64,000 bases of DNA, taken from the NCBI GenBank assembly GCA_036272325.1, contig DATAYY010000033.1:1-64000 (forward strand), read 5' to 3'. Positions 15,982 to 24,782 of the stretch are shown in pieces. Made by a program: the position numbers and the translations under genes. This stretch comes from Schlegelella_A sp036272325. GTDB taxonomy: Bacteria > Pseudomonadota > Gammaproteobacteria > Burkholderiales > Burkholderiaceae_C. Position 1 is the first letter of the stretch, and each line of letters begins with the position of its first letter. Under the pieces are notes generated by a model. The model did no database searches. It saw nothing but the letters and a program-made list of their open reading frames with translations, and was not told the origin of the DNA.

Positions 15982-16470
15982 TCAGGGGCTCCAGAGGCGG
16001 TGGCGCCGGTGCCACTCCTCGAGCGACTCGTCGGGCCAGCGGCGGACGTGGACGTGGCGCTTGTCGCTCGGCACGTCGACCCACGACGCCGCGAAGTCGA
16101 GCGCCGCCTCGACGACTTCCGGCGGCTTCGGCAGCGGCGTGTCGATCGCCGACGCGTGCGGATGGAGAAGCTCGGGCCAGCGCGGATCCCACAGCCAGAG
16201 CGGGCTGCCGCACTGGCTGCAGAAGCGCCGCTCGGCCTTCGACCGGCGCGTGCGCTTGCCAGCCTCGCGGATCAGCGCGTGGTAACAACCGAGATGGCGC
16301 TCGCCACGCACCTTCAGTGTTGCGGCACGGGCGCCTAGGTTGACGGCGTAGCCGCCGCCGCCTGCCGTCTTGCGGCAGATCGCGCAATGGCAGTGCAGGA
16401 AGGGCACCGGGCTCATCGCGTCGACGCTGAAACGGACGGCGCCGCAATGGCAGGATCCCTGGAGGCGCAT
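15982..16470 (-). CDS. GFA/CENP-V family zinc-binding protein
   Basis: A 162-residue protein of the glutathione-dependent formaldehyde-activating enzyme (GFA) superfamily. Three Cys clusters that bind two zincs are visible: GSCHCGAV at the N-terminus, HCHCAICRK near residue 28, and CSQCGSPL near residue 84. Members were proposed to help formaldehyde react with glutathione, but most have unknown roles. It is convergent with yggS and divergent from proC (55 bases between starts). A tail of about 40 residues rich in Arg, His and Trp follows the core. Confidence 0.88.
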   Translation of the reverse strand: MRLQGSCHCGAVRFSVDAMSPVPFLHCHCAICRKTAGGGGYAVNLGARAATLKVRGERHLGCYHALIREAGKRTRRSKAERRFCSQCGSPLWLWDPRWPELLHPHASAIDTPLPKPPEVVEAALDFAASWVDVPSDKRHVHVRRWPDESLEEWHRRHRLWSP

Positions 16471-16525
16471 GGCGGTGTTGACGACGGCTCACAATTGTCA
16501 CCCCGCGGCATGCTTACACTGCGTC

Positions 16526-17362
16526 GTGCGTAACATCGTCTTCATCGGTGGCGGCAACATGGCGCAGGCGCTGGTAGGCGGCCTCGTCAAGGCCGGCCGC
16601 CCGGGCCGCTCGATCGTCGTCGTCGAGCCCAACGAGACCACCCGCCGCCGCCTGGTCGGCCGCTACGGCGCGACCGCCCGCTCCGAGGCCGGGCCGGCGA
16701 TCGAAGTCGCCGAGATCGTCGTCTGGGCGGTCAAGCCGCAGGCGTTCGAGGCCGCGGCCAAGCCGTGCGAGGGCAAGGTCGGCGGCGCCCTTCACGTCAG
16801 CGTGATGGCCGGCGTCCGCAGCGATGCGATCGTCGCTGCGACGGGCAGCGAACGCGTCGTGCGGGCGATGCCGAATACGCCGGCACTGATCGGCCAAGGC
16901 ATCGCCGGCCTCTTCGCCCGCCCCGCCGTGACCGACGAGGACCGCGCCGATGCGATCGCGCTTCTCGGCCCGACCGGCGAGCTGGTCTGGCTCGGCGTCG
17001 AGACCCAGCTCGACGCGGTGACGGCGCTTTCGGGATCGGGCCCGGCCTACGTCTTCCTCGTTCTCGAGGCGCTGCTCGAGGCCGGCAAGCAGATGGGGCT
17101 GCCGCCGCCGGTCGCGCGTCGCCTCGCCGAGCAGACCCTCGCCGGCTCTGCCGCGCTCGCCGCCGTGTCGCCGGAGGCGCCGGCCGAGCTGCGCCGCCAC
17201 GTCACCTCTCCTGGCGGCACGACCGAAGCCGCCATCGCCGTTCTCGAAACGCGTGCGGTGCGCGAAGCCTTCGTCGCCGCGGTGCTCGCTGCGCGAGCCA
17301 AGTCCGAGGCGCTCGGCAAGCCCGCGGTCGCCCCCCGATCCACTCTGCTGCCGCCGTCATGA
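16526..17362 (+). CDS. proC: Pyrroline-5-carboxylate reductase ProC
   Basis: A 278-residue enzyme that reduces 1-pyrroline-5-carboxylate to L-proline with NADPH. The Rossmann motif FIGGGNMAQALVGGL begins at residue 5, AVKPQ lies near residue 72, and the C-terminal dimer/active-site region has ALSGSGPAYVF and the signature TSPGGTTEAAI. I place the start at GTG 16526, directly ahead of the conserved NIVFIGGGN; no ATG is available without a long unconserved extension. It is downstream of yggS, with the GFA gene between on the opposite strand, and overlaps gdhA by ATGA, linking proline and glutamate synthesis. Confidence 0.94.
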   Translation: MRNIVFIGGGNMAQALVGGLVKAGRPGRSIVVVEPNETTRRRLVGRYGATARSEAGPAIEVAEIVVWAVKPQAFEAAAKPCEGKVGGALHVSVMAGVRSDAIVAATGSERVVRAMPNTPALIGQGIAGLFARPAVTDEDRADAIALLGPTGELVWLGVETQLDAVTALSGSGPAYVFLVLEALLEAGKQMGLPPPVARRLAEQTLAGSAALAAVSPEAPAELRRHVTSPGGTTEAAIAVLETRAVREAFVAAVLAARAKSEALGKPAVAPRSTLLPPS

Positions 17363-18630
17363 GTTACCTCTCGTACCTGACTCCGACCGCCACCAGCCCG
17401 TGGCACACCTATCTCTCGCAGGTCGATCGCGTCCTGCCGTACCTCGGGCCGCTCGCGCGCTGGTCGGAAACGCTGAAGCGCCCGAAGCGCGCGCTCATCG
17501 TCGACGTGCCGATCGAGATGGACGATGGCTCGGTCGCCCACTTCGAGGGCTTTCGCGTCCAGCACAACCTGTCGCGCGGGCCGGGCAAGGGAGGAGTTCG
17601 CTACCACCCCGATGTCACGCTCGAGGAAGTGATGGCGCTCGCGGCGTGGATGACGGTCAAATGCGCGGCAGTGAACCTGCCCTACGGCGGCGCCAAGGGC
17701 GGCATCCGCTGCGAGCCGAAGACGCTCTCGATGAAGGAGCTCGAGCGGATCACGCGCCGCTACACGAGCGAGATCGGCATCATCATCGGCCCGCATCGCG
17801 ACATCCCGGCGCCCGACGTCAACACCAACGCGCAAGTGATGGCGTGGATGATGGACACGTACTCGATGAACACCGGCGGCACCGCGACCGGCGTCGTCAC
17901 CGGCAAGCCGCTGCACCTCGGCGGCTCGCTCGGCCGCGTCAAGGCCACCGGGCGCGGCGTCTTCGTCACCGGCCGCGAGGCGGCGCGCCGGATCGGCCTG
18001 ACGCTCGACGGCGCGCGCGTCGCGGTGCAGGGCATGGGCAACGTCGGTGCCTCGGCGGCCGAGCTCTTCGTCGGCGCCGGCGCCAAGATCGTCGCGATGC
18101 AGGATCACACCGGCACGCTCGTCAACCCGCGCGGCTTCGACATGGCGACGACAATGCCCGCGATCACGCACGACGCCGGCATCGCCAACGTGAAGGGTGG
18201 TGAACGGACCGACAACGAGTCGTTCTGGGACGTCGACTGCGACATCCTGATCCCCGCCGCGCTCGAAGGCCAGATCACCCCGGCGCGGGCCAAGCGGATC
18301 AAGGCCAAGCTCGTCCTCGAAGGCGCGAACGGGCCGACGCTGCCCGAAGCCGACGACGTGCTCGGCGATCGCAACATCCTCGTCGTCCCCGATGTGATCT
18401 GCAACGCCGGCGGCGTCACGGTCAGCTACTTCGAGTGGGTGCAGGACTTCTCGTCGTTCTTCTGGAGCGAGGACGAGATCAACGTCCGCCTCGACAAGAT
18501 CATGGTCGACGCGCTGAAGAAGATCTGGGACACCGCCGATCGCCACAAGATCAGCCTGCGCACCGCGACCTTCGCGGTCGCGTGCGAAAGGATCCTCATC
18601 GCCAGAGAGGAACGCGGTCTCTATCCGTAG
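17359..18630 (+). CDS. gdhA: Glutamate dehydrogenase
   Basis: A 423-residue hexameric glutamate dehydrogenase that interconverts glutamate and 2-oxoglutarate plus ammonia. The active-site lysine lies in PYGGAKGGI near residue 115, the Asp in IPAPDVNTN near residue 155, and the coenzyme-binding domain has VAVQGMGNVG near residue 217. The length and the GPGKGGVRYHP region fit the NAD(H)-type or dual-specificity short family rather than the 450-residue NADP enzyme, but cofactor cannot be settled by eye. The ATG overlaps the proC stop (ATGA), so it is coupled to proC. Convergent with the Lrp-type gene. Confidence 0.94.
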   Translation: MSYLSYLTPTATSPWHTYLSQVDRVLPYLGPLARWSETLKRPKRALIVDVPIEMDDGSVAHFEGFRVQHNLSRGPGKGGVRYHPDVTLEEVMALAAWMTVKCAAVNLPYGGAKGGIRCEPKTLSMKELERITRRYTSEIGIIIGPHRDIPAPDVNTNAQVMAWMMDTYSMNTGGTATGVVTGKPLHLGGSLGRVKATGRGVFVTGREAARRIGLTLDGARVAVQGMGNVGASAAELFVGAGAKIVAMQDHTGTLVNPRGFDMATTMPAITHDAGIANVKGGERTDNESFWDVDCDILIPAALEGQITPARAKRIKAKLVLEGANGPTLPEADDVLGDRNILVVPDVICNAGGVTVSYFEWVQDFSSFFWSEDEINVRLDKIMVDALKKIWDTADRHKISLRTATFAVACERILIAREERGLYP

Positions 18631-18652
18631 TGCCCGCGGGGGGCGGCTTCGT

Positions 18653-19123
18653 TCACGCGTCCACCGGCAGCGGCGAGGTTCGCTTGATCTCCTCGAGGCA
18701 GATCATCGAGCGCACGTCATCGATGCCCGGGACTTGCATCAATCGGTCGGTCAGGAACGTGCTGAGGCTTTTCAGGTCGTGGGCGACGACCTTGAGCAGG
18801 TAGTCGTCCTCGCCCGAGACGCTGTAGCACTCGAGGATCTGCGGAAAGGCGCGGATCTCGGCCTCGATCTCGCGCACGCGACCGAAGTCGTCGGCGCCGA
18901 TGCTGACGCTGACGTACGCCGTGACCGCATAGCCGACCGCTTCCGGGTCGACATCGGCGCGGTAGCCGCGGATGACGCCCCGCGCTTCGAGCGAGCGGAC
19001 GCGACGGAAGCACTGTGGCGCCGAAAGGTGGATGCGTGCTGCGAGATCGACATTGGAGATCCTGCCGTCGGCCTGGACGGCTTCCAGAATCTTGCGGTCG
19101 ATCGCATCGAGGCGGGCGGTCAT
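18653..19123 (-). CDS. Lrp/AsnC family transcriptional regulator
   Basis: A 156-residue regulator with an N-terminal winged helix-turn-helix (LDAIDRKILEAVQADGRIS onward) and a C-terminal RAM/AsnC ligand-binding domain containing YSVSGEDDYLLKV. Such proteins form dimers and octamers and respond to amino acids. The ATG at 19123 opens the conserved helix; the longer frame upstream is not conserved. It is divergent from rocD with a 116-base intergenic region and convergent with gdhA, so it may control ornithine/arginine catabolism and perhaps proC-gdhA. The inducer is unknown; ornithine or arginine is an inference from context. Confidence 0.92.
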   Translation of the reverse strand: MTARLDAIDRKILEAVQADGRISNVDLAARIHLSAPQCFRRVRSLEARGVIRGYRADVDPEAVGYAVTAYVSVSIGADDFGRVREIEAEIRAFPQILECYSVSGEDDYLLKVVAHDLKSLSTFLTDRLMQVPGIDDVRSMICLEEIKRTSPLPVDA

Positions 19124-19168
19124 GGGTCGATCAAGGCTTCCAACGCACGAATCTTGCACGATCGGTGG

Positions 19169-19182
19169 TTGTGGCGCAACAA
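19169..19182. promoter_or_regulatory. Candidate Lrp-type operator between the regulator and rocD
   Basis: TTGTGGCGCAACAA is an imperfect dyad (TTGT and ACAA arms six bases apart) at the middle of the divergent 116-base region. A further TTGC...GCAA pair surrounds it (19154-19179). Position fits an operator controlling both genes; the motif itself is short and only suggestive. Confidence 0.35.
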
Positions 19183-19239
19183 TCGGAAAGCACATTTCGT
19201 GCGCGCCCCGGCACACTGTTGGCTCTACCGGAGCGAGCC

Positions 19240-20511
19240 ATGAACACCAGCACCATCCTGCGACCCAGCGCCGCCACACCGACCCCCGCCGCGGCCGATG
19301 ACACCGCGCCGGCGGTGCTCGAGCGCCGCTACGGTGCCGCCAACTACCATCCGCTGCCGGTGACGCTGCAGCGCGGCGCCGGTGTCTGGCTGTTCGACAC
19401 CGAAGGCCGCCGCCACCTCGACATGATGTCGGCGTACTCGGCAGTGAGCTTCGGCCATGCCCATCCGGCGCTGGTGCGCGTGCTCGCCGAGCAGGCCGAG
19501 CGCCTTGCCGTCACGAGCCGCGCCTTCCACACCGATCGCCTCGGGCCGTTCCTGCGCGCGGTTTGCACGACCACCGGCATGGCCAAGGCGCTGCCGATGA
19601 ACACCGGCGCGGAGGCAGTCGAGACCGCAGTCAAGGCCGCGCGCAAGTGGGCGTACAAGGTCAAGGGCGTCGCCGACGGCCGCGCCGAGATCATCGTTGC
19701 CGCCGGCAACTTCGCCGGGCGGACGACGACGATCATCGGCTTCTCGAGCGAAGCGCAGTATCGCGACGGCTTCGGTCCATTCGCACCGGGGTTCGTCAGC
19801 GTACCGTTCGGCAATGCCGATGCGCTCGAGGCGGCGATCACGCCAAATACGGCGGCGTTTCTCGTCGAGCCGATCCAGGGCGAAGCGGGGATCATCGTTC
19901 CGCCCGCGGGCTATCTTGCGCGTGCGCGCGAGATCTGCACCCGCCGCGGCATCCTCCTCATTTGCGACGAGGTGCAGACCGGCCTCGGCCGCACCGGCGC
20001 GCTGCTCGCCTGCGACCACGAAGGGATCCGCCCGGATGGTCTCGTCCTCGGCAAGGCGCTTGGCGGCGGCCTGTTGCCGGTGAGCGCGTTTCTCGCCAGC
20101 GAGGAAGTGATGGCGCAGTTCACTCCCGGCGACCACGGCAGCACGTTCGGTGGCAACCCGCTCGCCGCCGCGGTCGGCGAGGCCGCGCTCGACCTGCTCG
20201 TCCGCGAACGCCTCTCCGAGCGCGCCCGCGTGCGCGGCGACGAACTGCTCGCCAAGCTGCGTGCGATCGACGATCCGGCGATCGCCGAAGTGCGCGGCAA
20301 GGGGCTCCTGATCGGGGTCGAGATCGACCCCGCGGCGGCGACGGCGCGCGAGGTCTGCGAGGGCTTGCTCGCGCGCGGCGTGCTGAGCAAGGACACGCAT
20401 GGCACCGTCGTGCGCTTCGCGCCGCCGCTGATCGTCGAGAGCGCCCACATCGACCTCGCGGTCGAGGCCCTCGCCGACACTTTGCGCACGCTGCCGCGTC
20501 GCGCCGGTTGA
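19240..20511 (+). CDS. rocD: Ornithine--oxo-acid aminotransferase
   Basis: A 423-residue class III PLP aminotransferase of the RocD/OAT type, which converts ornithine and 2-oxoglutarate to glutamate 5-semialdehyde and glutamate. It has YGAANYHPLPV near residue 31 (the OAT-type YxxxNYxPLPV), MNTGAEAVETAVK, ICDEVQTGLGRTG with the PLP-ring Asp, and the Schiff-base lysine in LVLGKALGGG near residue 272, then HGSTFGGNPLA. The semialdehyde cyclises to pyrroline-5-carboxylate, the substrate of the nearby ProC, and glutamate feeds GdhA. A divergent Lrp-type regulator probably controls it. Confidence 0.93.
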   Translation: MNTSTILRPSAATPTPAAADDTAPAVLERRYGAANYHPLPVTLQRGAGVWLFDTEGRRHLDMMSAYSAVSFGHAHPALVRVLAEQAERLAVTSRAFHTDRLGPFLRAVCTTTGMAKALPMNTGAEAVETAVKAARKWAYKVKGVADGRAEIIVAAGNFAGRTTTIIGFSSEAQYRDGFGPFAPGFVSVPFGNADALEAAITPNTAAFLVEPIQGEAGIIVPPAGYLARAREICTRRGILLICDEVQTGLGRTGALLACDHEGIRPDGLVLGKALGGGLLPVSAFLASEEVMAQFTPGDHGSTFGGNPLAAAVGEAALDLLVRERLSERARVRGDELLAKLRAIDDPAIAEVRGKGLLIGVEIDPAAATAREVCEGLLARGVLSKDTHGTVVRFAPPLIVESAHIDLAVEALADTLRTLPRRAG

Positions 20512-20524
20512 GCGGAGCGCGTCG

Positions 20525-21436
20525 TCAGCGCAGCGAGAACTGCGCGACGACGCCGGCGAAGACCGCGAAGCCGAGCCAGTGGTTGAGGCGGAACGCGCGA
20601 AAGCATCCTTCGCGCGTGCGAGTGCGGATCAACGTGTAGTGCCAGCACGCGATCACCGCCGCGACCGCGATGCCGGCGAAGTAGGGCCACCGGTAGCCGA
20701 GTTGCGCGCCGACCGCGCTCCAGACGCAAAGGTACGCCGCGTACGACGCCATGATCGCGGCGACGTCCAAGCGGCCGAGCGTGATTGCCGATGTCTTGAT
20801 GCCGATGCGCAGATCGTCGTCGCGGTCGACCATCGCGTATTCGGTGTCGTAGGCGAGGACCCAGAACAGGTTGCCGATGAGCAGCCCCCAGGCGAGCGCG
20901 GGGACTGCGTCGATCGCCGTGCCGAGCGACCACGCGCTGCCGCCGCGCACCGCCGCGAACGCCATCGGGATGCCGAAGCTGAAGGCGACGCCGAGGACCG
21001 CCTGCGGGATCGCGAAGACGCGCTTGCTGAACGGATAGACGAGCGCGATCGCGAGCGCGACGACGCTCCATGCGATCGCCGCGAGGTTGGTGGTCAAGGC
21101 GAGTGCAAAGGCACCAGCCGCGAGCGCCGCGCCGACCGCCAGCGCTTCGCCAACGCCGATCGCGCCCGCAGTCACGGGGCGCGCCGCGGTCCGTTTGACG
21201 TGGCGATCGAATTCCCGGTCGGCGACGTCGTTGGCGGCGCAGCCGGCGCTGCGCATCAGGAACGTGCCGATGATGAAGACGGCGAGCAAGTGCCAGCCCG
21301 GGAAGCCCTCGGCAGCGACCCAAAGTGCAGCGAGCGTCGGCCAGAGCAGCAGCAGCGTTCCCGCCGGCCGGCTCCAGCGGATCAGGTCGAGGTAGAGCGC
21401 AAGCCGGCTGCGTCTCGGCGGCGCCGTCATCTCCAT
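20525..21436 (-). CDS. ubiA: 4-hydroxybenzoate octaprenyltransferase UbiA
   Basis: A 303-residue integral membrane prenyltransferase that attaches the polyprenyl chain to 4-hydroxybenzoate in ubiquinone synthesis. Both Asp-rich motifs are present: NDVADREFDRHVKRT near residue 72 (NDxxDxxxD) and the DTEYAMVDRDDD region near residue 195. About eight transmembrane segments can be counted. The ATG at 21436 has GGGAG about five bases ahead; a second ATG two codons on (21430) is equally possible. No ubiC lies beside it. It is convergent with rocD with a 13-base gap. Confidence 0.95.
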   Translation of the reverse strand: MEMTAPPRRSRLALYLDLIRWSRPAGTLLLLWPTLAALWVAAEGFPGWHLLAVFIIGTFLMRSAGCAANDVADREFDRHVKRTAARPVTAGAIGVGEALAVGAALAAGAFALALTTNLAAIAWSVVALAIALVYPFSKRVFAIPQAVLGVAFSFGIPMAFAAVRGGSAWSLGTAIDAVPALAWGLLIGNLFWVLAYDTEYAMVDRDDDLRIGIKTSAITLGRLDVAAIMASYAAYLCVWSAVGAQLGYRWPYFAGIAVAAVIACWHYTLIRTRTREGCFRAFRLNHWLGFAVFAGVVAQFSLR

Positions 21437-21571
21437 GGCTGCTCCCGCGCCGGTCTGGTAACGCAATGCACGCTCGTGAACGTGGGCAAAGTTCGCACTT
21501 CGCCGGACACTCGGGTCGCCAACAACGGTCGGTCGGGCGTTACCTTCTTGACCTCGTCCAAGGAGCGCTTC

Positions 21572-21964
21572 ATGAAGACCATTCTCGCCCTCGTTCTCGC
21601 CGTTGCCGGTGTCGGCAGCGCTGCCGCGCAGACGAGCGTCTCGATCGGCATCAACCAGCCCGGCGTCTACGGTCGGGTGACGATCGGCGACGTTCCGCCG
21701 CCCGCGCTCTGGCGGCCCGAGCCTGTGATCGCCGTGGCGCCGCGCGTCGTCGTACAACAGCAGCCCGTGTACCTCTACGTTCCACCTGCGCAGCAGCAGA
21801 ACTGGCACCACTATTGCGGCCGCTACCACGCCTGCGGCCAGCCGGTCTATTTCGTTCGTGAAGAATGGGTGCGCGAGCGCTGGGAGCACGAGCATCCGGC
21901 CAACCACGGTCGCCATCGCGGCTGGGACAAGCACGACGACCACCACGACCACGGCCACGACTGA
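21572..21964 (+). CDS. Small exported His-rich protein
   Basis: A 130-residue protein with a clear Sec signal peptide (MKTILALVLAVAGVGSAAAQ) preceded by AAGGAG. The mature part opens with the SVSIGINQPGVYGRVTIGD region seen in a widespread betaproteobacterial family of unknown function, then Pro/Val-rich segments, a possible disulphide (two Cys in HHYCGRYHACGQ) and a His/Asp-rich tail (HDDHHDHGHD). The tail could bind divalent metal such as nickel, zinc or copper, but this is inference. It stands alone; a palindromic hairpin follows the stop. Confidence 0.8.
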   Translation: MKTILALVLAVAGVGSAAAQTSVSIGINQPGVYGRVTIGDVPPPALWRPEPVIAVAPRVVVQQQPVYLYVPPAQQQNWHHYCGRYHACGQPVYFVREEWVRERWEHEHPANHGRHRGWDKHDDHHDHGHD

Positions 21965-21976
21965 GCGCGTGGCCCG

Positions 21977-22006
21977 CTGATCGCGCACCCCTGTGGTCGC
22001 GATCAG
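21977..22006. terminator. Hairpin between the His-rich protein gene and prfC
   Basis: CTGATCGCG and CGCGATCAG form a perfect 9-bp stem with a 12-base loop, starting 12 bases after one stop codon and including the prfC stop of the other strand. There is no T tract, so it may act as a convergent-gene boundary or 3'-end stabiliser rather than as a strong terminator. Confidence 0.55.
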
Positions 22007-23640
22007 CCTTCGAGCTGCTTTTGGAACACGAGGCCGGCGTGCTCGCGCAGCGCGTGGAAGCGGATCTTCGGCCAGTTGCTCTCGATCGCACGCAGCTCGG
22101 GCGCGTACTCGACGAGCACCGTCGGCGCATTGACCGCGTCGTAGGCGACGCGGTGCTGGTTGCCGTCGATGAAGCGCTGCAGCTCCTTCTCGCCGCCGTC
22201 GTCGGGCTCGCACGTCACCCAGCGCGCGACCTGGAAGCGGCTCGGCAGGATGCGCGCCTTGACGCCGTACTCGTGCTCGAGCCGATGCGCGACGACTTCG
22301 AACTGCAGCTGACCCACCGCGCCGAGCAGCAGGACCGAGCCGGCAACGGGGCGAAAGACCTGGATCGCGCCCTCCTCGCCGAGCTGCGTCAAGCCGGCGC
22401 GCAACTGCTTGGTGCGCAGCGGATCGGCGATCTCGACCGAGCGGAACATCTCAGGCGCGAAGAACGGCAGCCCGGTGAACTGCAGAGTTTCGCCTTCGGT
22501 CAGCGTGTCGCCGAGCTGCAGCACGCCGTGGTTCGGGATGCCGATGATGTCGCCGGCGAACGCCTCGTCGAGCAGCTCGCGCCGCTGTGAGAGAAAGCTC
22601 ACCACCGTGTTCGGTCTCAGCTCCTTGCCCGAACGGACGACCTTCAGCCGCATGCCGCGCTCGAAGTGACCCGAGGCGACGCGCACGAAGGCGATCCGGT
22701 CGCGATGCGCCGGGTCCATGTTGGCCTGGATCTTGAACACGACGCCGCTGAACTTCGGCTCGTCGGGCTCGACGGTGCGCTGCAGCGCGACGCGCTCGCG
22801 GGGCGGCGGCGCCAGGTCGACGAGCGCGTCGAGGACCTCGCGGACGCCGAAGTTGTTGATCGCCGAGCCGAAGAACATTGGCGTCTGCCGGCCGGCGAGG
22901 AACGCCTCTTCGTCGAACGGCGGCGCAGCGTCGCGCAGCAGCTCGATATCGTTCCTCGCGTGCGCGTACTCGCCCTCGAAGCGCTCGGCATAGGCCGGGT
23001 TGTCGAGGCCGGCGAGGATCTCGTCGTCGCCGCCGCTCTTGCCATTGACACGGTCCTCGCCCGGGACGAAGACACGCATCTGCTCGGCGCGCAAATCCAT
23101 CACGCCGTGGAAGCGCTTGCCCATGCCGACCGGCCAGGTGAACGGCACGACGCTCATGCCGAGCTCGCGCTCGATCTCGTCCATCAGCGCGAGCGGCTCC
23201 TGCACCTCGCGGTCCATCTTGTTGACGAAGGTGAGGATCGGCGTGTTGCGCGCCCGGCAGACCTGGAGCAGGCGGCGCGTCTGCGGTTCGACGCCGTTGG
23301 CAGCGTCGATCACCATCAGCGCCGCGTCGACCGCGGTCAGCACGCGGTAGGTGTCCTCGGAGAAATCCTGGTGACCTGGCGTGTCGAGCAGGTTGATCAC
23401 CGCGCCGCGGTACTCCATCTGCATCACCGACGACGCGACCGAGATGCCGCGCTGCTTCTCGATCTCCATCCAGTCCGAGGTCGCGTGGCGCGAGGCCTTC
23501 CTCGCCTTCACCGAGCCGGCGATCTGGATCGCGCCGGAAAAGAGCAGGAGCTTCTCGGTCAGCGTCGTCTTGCCGGCGTCGGGGTGGGAAATGATGGCGA
23601 ACGTGCGGCGGCGCTGCACCTCGGGGCTGAGCTCGGTCAT
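22003..23640 (-). CDS. prfC: Peptide chain release factor 3
   Basis: A 545-residue class II release factor GTPase that recycles RF1 and RF2 from the ribosome. G-domain motifs are HPDAGKTTL (G1, near residue 20), DTPGHQDFSEDTYR (G3) and NKMDRE (G4); the rest follows EF-G/RF3 domains II and III with FVNKMDRE and QLQFEVVAHRLEHEYG. The ATG at 23640 opens the family-typical MTELSPEVQRRRTFAIISHPD; the longer frame upstream has no similarity. It lies 88 bases downstream of the sterol-desaturase-like gene on the same strand. Confidence 0.96.
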   Translation of the reverse strand: MTELSPEVQRRRTFAIISHPDAGKTTLTEKLLLFSGAIQIAGSVKARKASRHATSDWMEIEKQRGISVASSVMQMEYRGAVINLLDTPGHQDFSEDTYRVLTAVDAALMVIDAANGVEPQTRRLLQVCRARNTPILTFVNKMDREVQEPLALMDEIERELGMSVVPFTWPVGMGKRFHGVMDLRAEQMRVFVPGEDRVNGKSGGDDEILAGLDNPAYAERFEGEYAHARNDIELLRDAAPPFDEEAFLAGRQTPMFFGSAINNFGVREVLDALVDLAPPPRERVALQRTVEPDEPKFSGVVFKIQANMDPAHRDRIAFVRVASGHFERGMRLKVVRSGKELRPNTVVSFLSQRRELLDEAFAGDIIGIPNHGVLQLGDTLTEGETLQFTGLPFFAPEMFRSVEIADPLRTKQLRAGLTQLGEEGAIQVFRPVAGSVLLLGAVGQLQFEVVAHRLEHEYGVKARILPSRFQVARWVTCEPDDGGEKELQRFIDGNQHRVAYDAVNAPTVLVEYAPELRAIESNWPKIRFHALREHAGLVFQKQLEG

Positions 23641-23728
23641 GGCGCGCAAGTATCCCGTGAGGTCACGATCGGGTCGAAGAGGCTTCGCCGGCAGGCACGC
23701 TCGGCGCGTGCGCAGGCACCGCCCCGTG

Positions 23729-24682
23729 CTAGGCCGCGGCGATGCCGGACGAGGCGCTGGCGGTCGCCTCGCGCGGCGGCGCGGAGGGTGCATGCGCCTG
23801 GGCGCGCGCCGCGGCGGCGCGGAGCTCCTCGGTCGTGGCGCCGGGCCCGTGCGCGCTCCAGCCGGGCGGCATGAACAGATGGCCGAGCACCGCGCGGACG
23901 CTTCGCGCAGCGAACAGGTCACGCGCAAGGGCGCGCCACTGGAACAGCTCGATCTTCAGCAGGTTGTAGCCGACCATCGGCACGACCAGGCCGTAGCGGC
24001 ATGGCACGTCGTCGCGTTCGCCGCGATAGGTGCCGAACAGGCGGTCGAACACGATCAGCACGCCGCCGTAGTTGGCATCGAGGTACTCGAGGTTGGCGGC
24101 GTGATGGACGCGATGCGCCGATGGCGTATTGAGCACGACTTCGAGCCAGCCGAGCTTCGGGATCCAGGTTGCGTGGATCCAGAACTGATAGAGCAGGTTG
24201 AGCGAGAGCATCTCGAAGACGACCCGCGGCTCGAAGCCGAGCCAGATCAGCGGCACGTAGAAGACCGAGCTGCCGCTTGCCCGGCTGAGGATGCCGATCC
24301 GGTACGCGGCCGAGAGGTTGAGTTCGTTCGCCGAGTGGTGCACGGCGTGGTTGCACCAGAACCAGCGCACGCGGTGCGCTGCGCGGTGGAACCAGTAATA
24401 GCACAACTCCTGGCCGATGAAGAGCGCGGCGAGCGCCGGCCAGCCGTCGAGCCCGATCTGGCCGATGCGGTGCCTATAGGCGAGGACGATGAGCGGAGTC
24501 GCGATCGAGAGCGGCAAGAAGATCTGCACCGCGACGCGGGCGAACAGGTCGAACAGCGAGATCACGCTCGCCCGCCAGTCGTATGAGCGCAGCCGCGCGA
24601 GGACGACGGCCTCGAGCAGCGAGGCGACGACCACCGTCGGCAAGGCGACGAAGAGAAGGAATCTGTCGAGACCGTTCAGCAC
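23729..24682 (-). CDS. Sterol desaturase / fatty acid hydroxylase family membrane protein
   Basis: About 317 residues, with four or more transmembrane helices and the di-iron His clusters of the family: HRAAH, HAVHH and HRVHH (around residues 120, 135 and 205 from the chosen start). The protein probably hydroxylates or desaturates a lipid in the inner membrane; substrates of bacterial members are mostly unknown. The frame extends to a TTG at 24814, inside the upstream dioxygenase gene; the GTG at 24682 opens the region typical of the family, but no strong ribosome site supports either, so the start is uncertain. The C-terminal ~30 residues are Ala-rich and low complexity. Confidence 0.85.
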   Translation of the reverse strand: MLNGLDRFLLFVALPTVVVASLLEAVVLARLRSYDWRASVISLFDLFARVAVQIFLPLSIATPLIVLAYRHRIGQIGLDGWPALAALFIGQELCYYWFHRAAHRVRWFWCNHAVHHSANELNLSAAYRIGILSRASGSSVFYVPLIWLGFEPRVVFEMLSLNLLYQFWIHATWIPKLGWLEVVLNTPSAHRVHHAANLEYLDANYGGVLIVFDRLFGTYRGERDDVPCRYGLVVPMVGYNLLKIELFQWRALARDLFAARSVRAVLGHLFMPPGWSAHGPGATTEELRAAAARAQAHAPSAPPREATASASSGIAAA

Positions 24683-24782
24683 CCGCGCATTGTCGGCGAA
24701 CCGCGGCCGTCGGGGTTCCCGCCCGTACCTGCCGCCTTGTGAAGAATCCTGAAGCCGACGGCCCGGCGCGGGGCGGCGAGCG

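Noticed and set aside
23641..23928. Longer prfC frame starting near 23928.
   Set aside because: The additional N-terminal residues are Arg/Pro/Ala-rich and antisense to the end of the neighbouring gene; RF3 proteins start at the MTELSPEVQ region.
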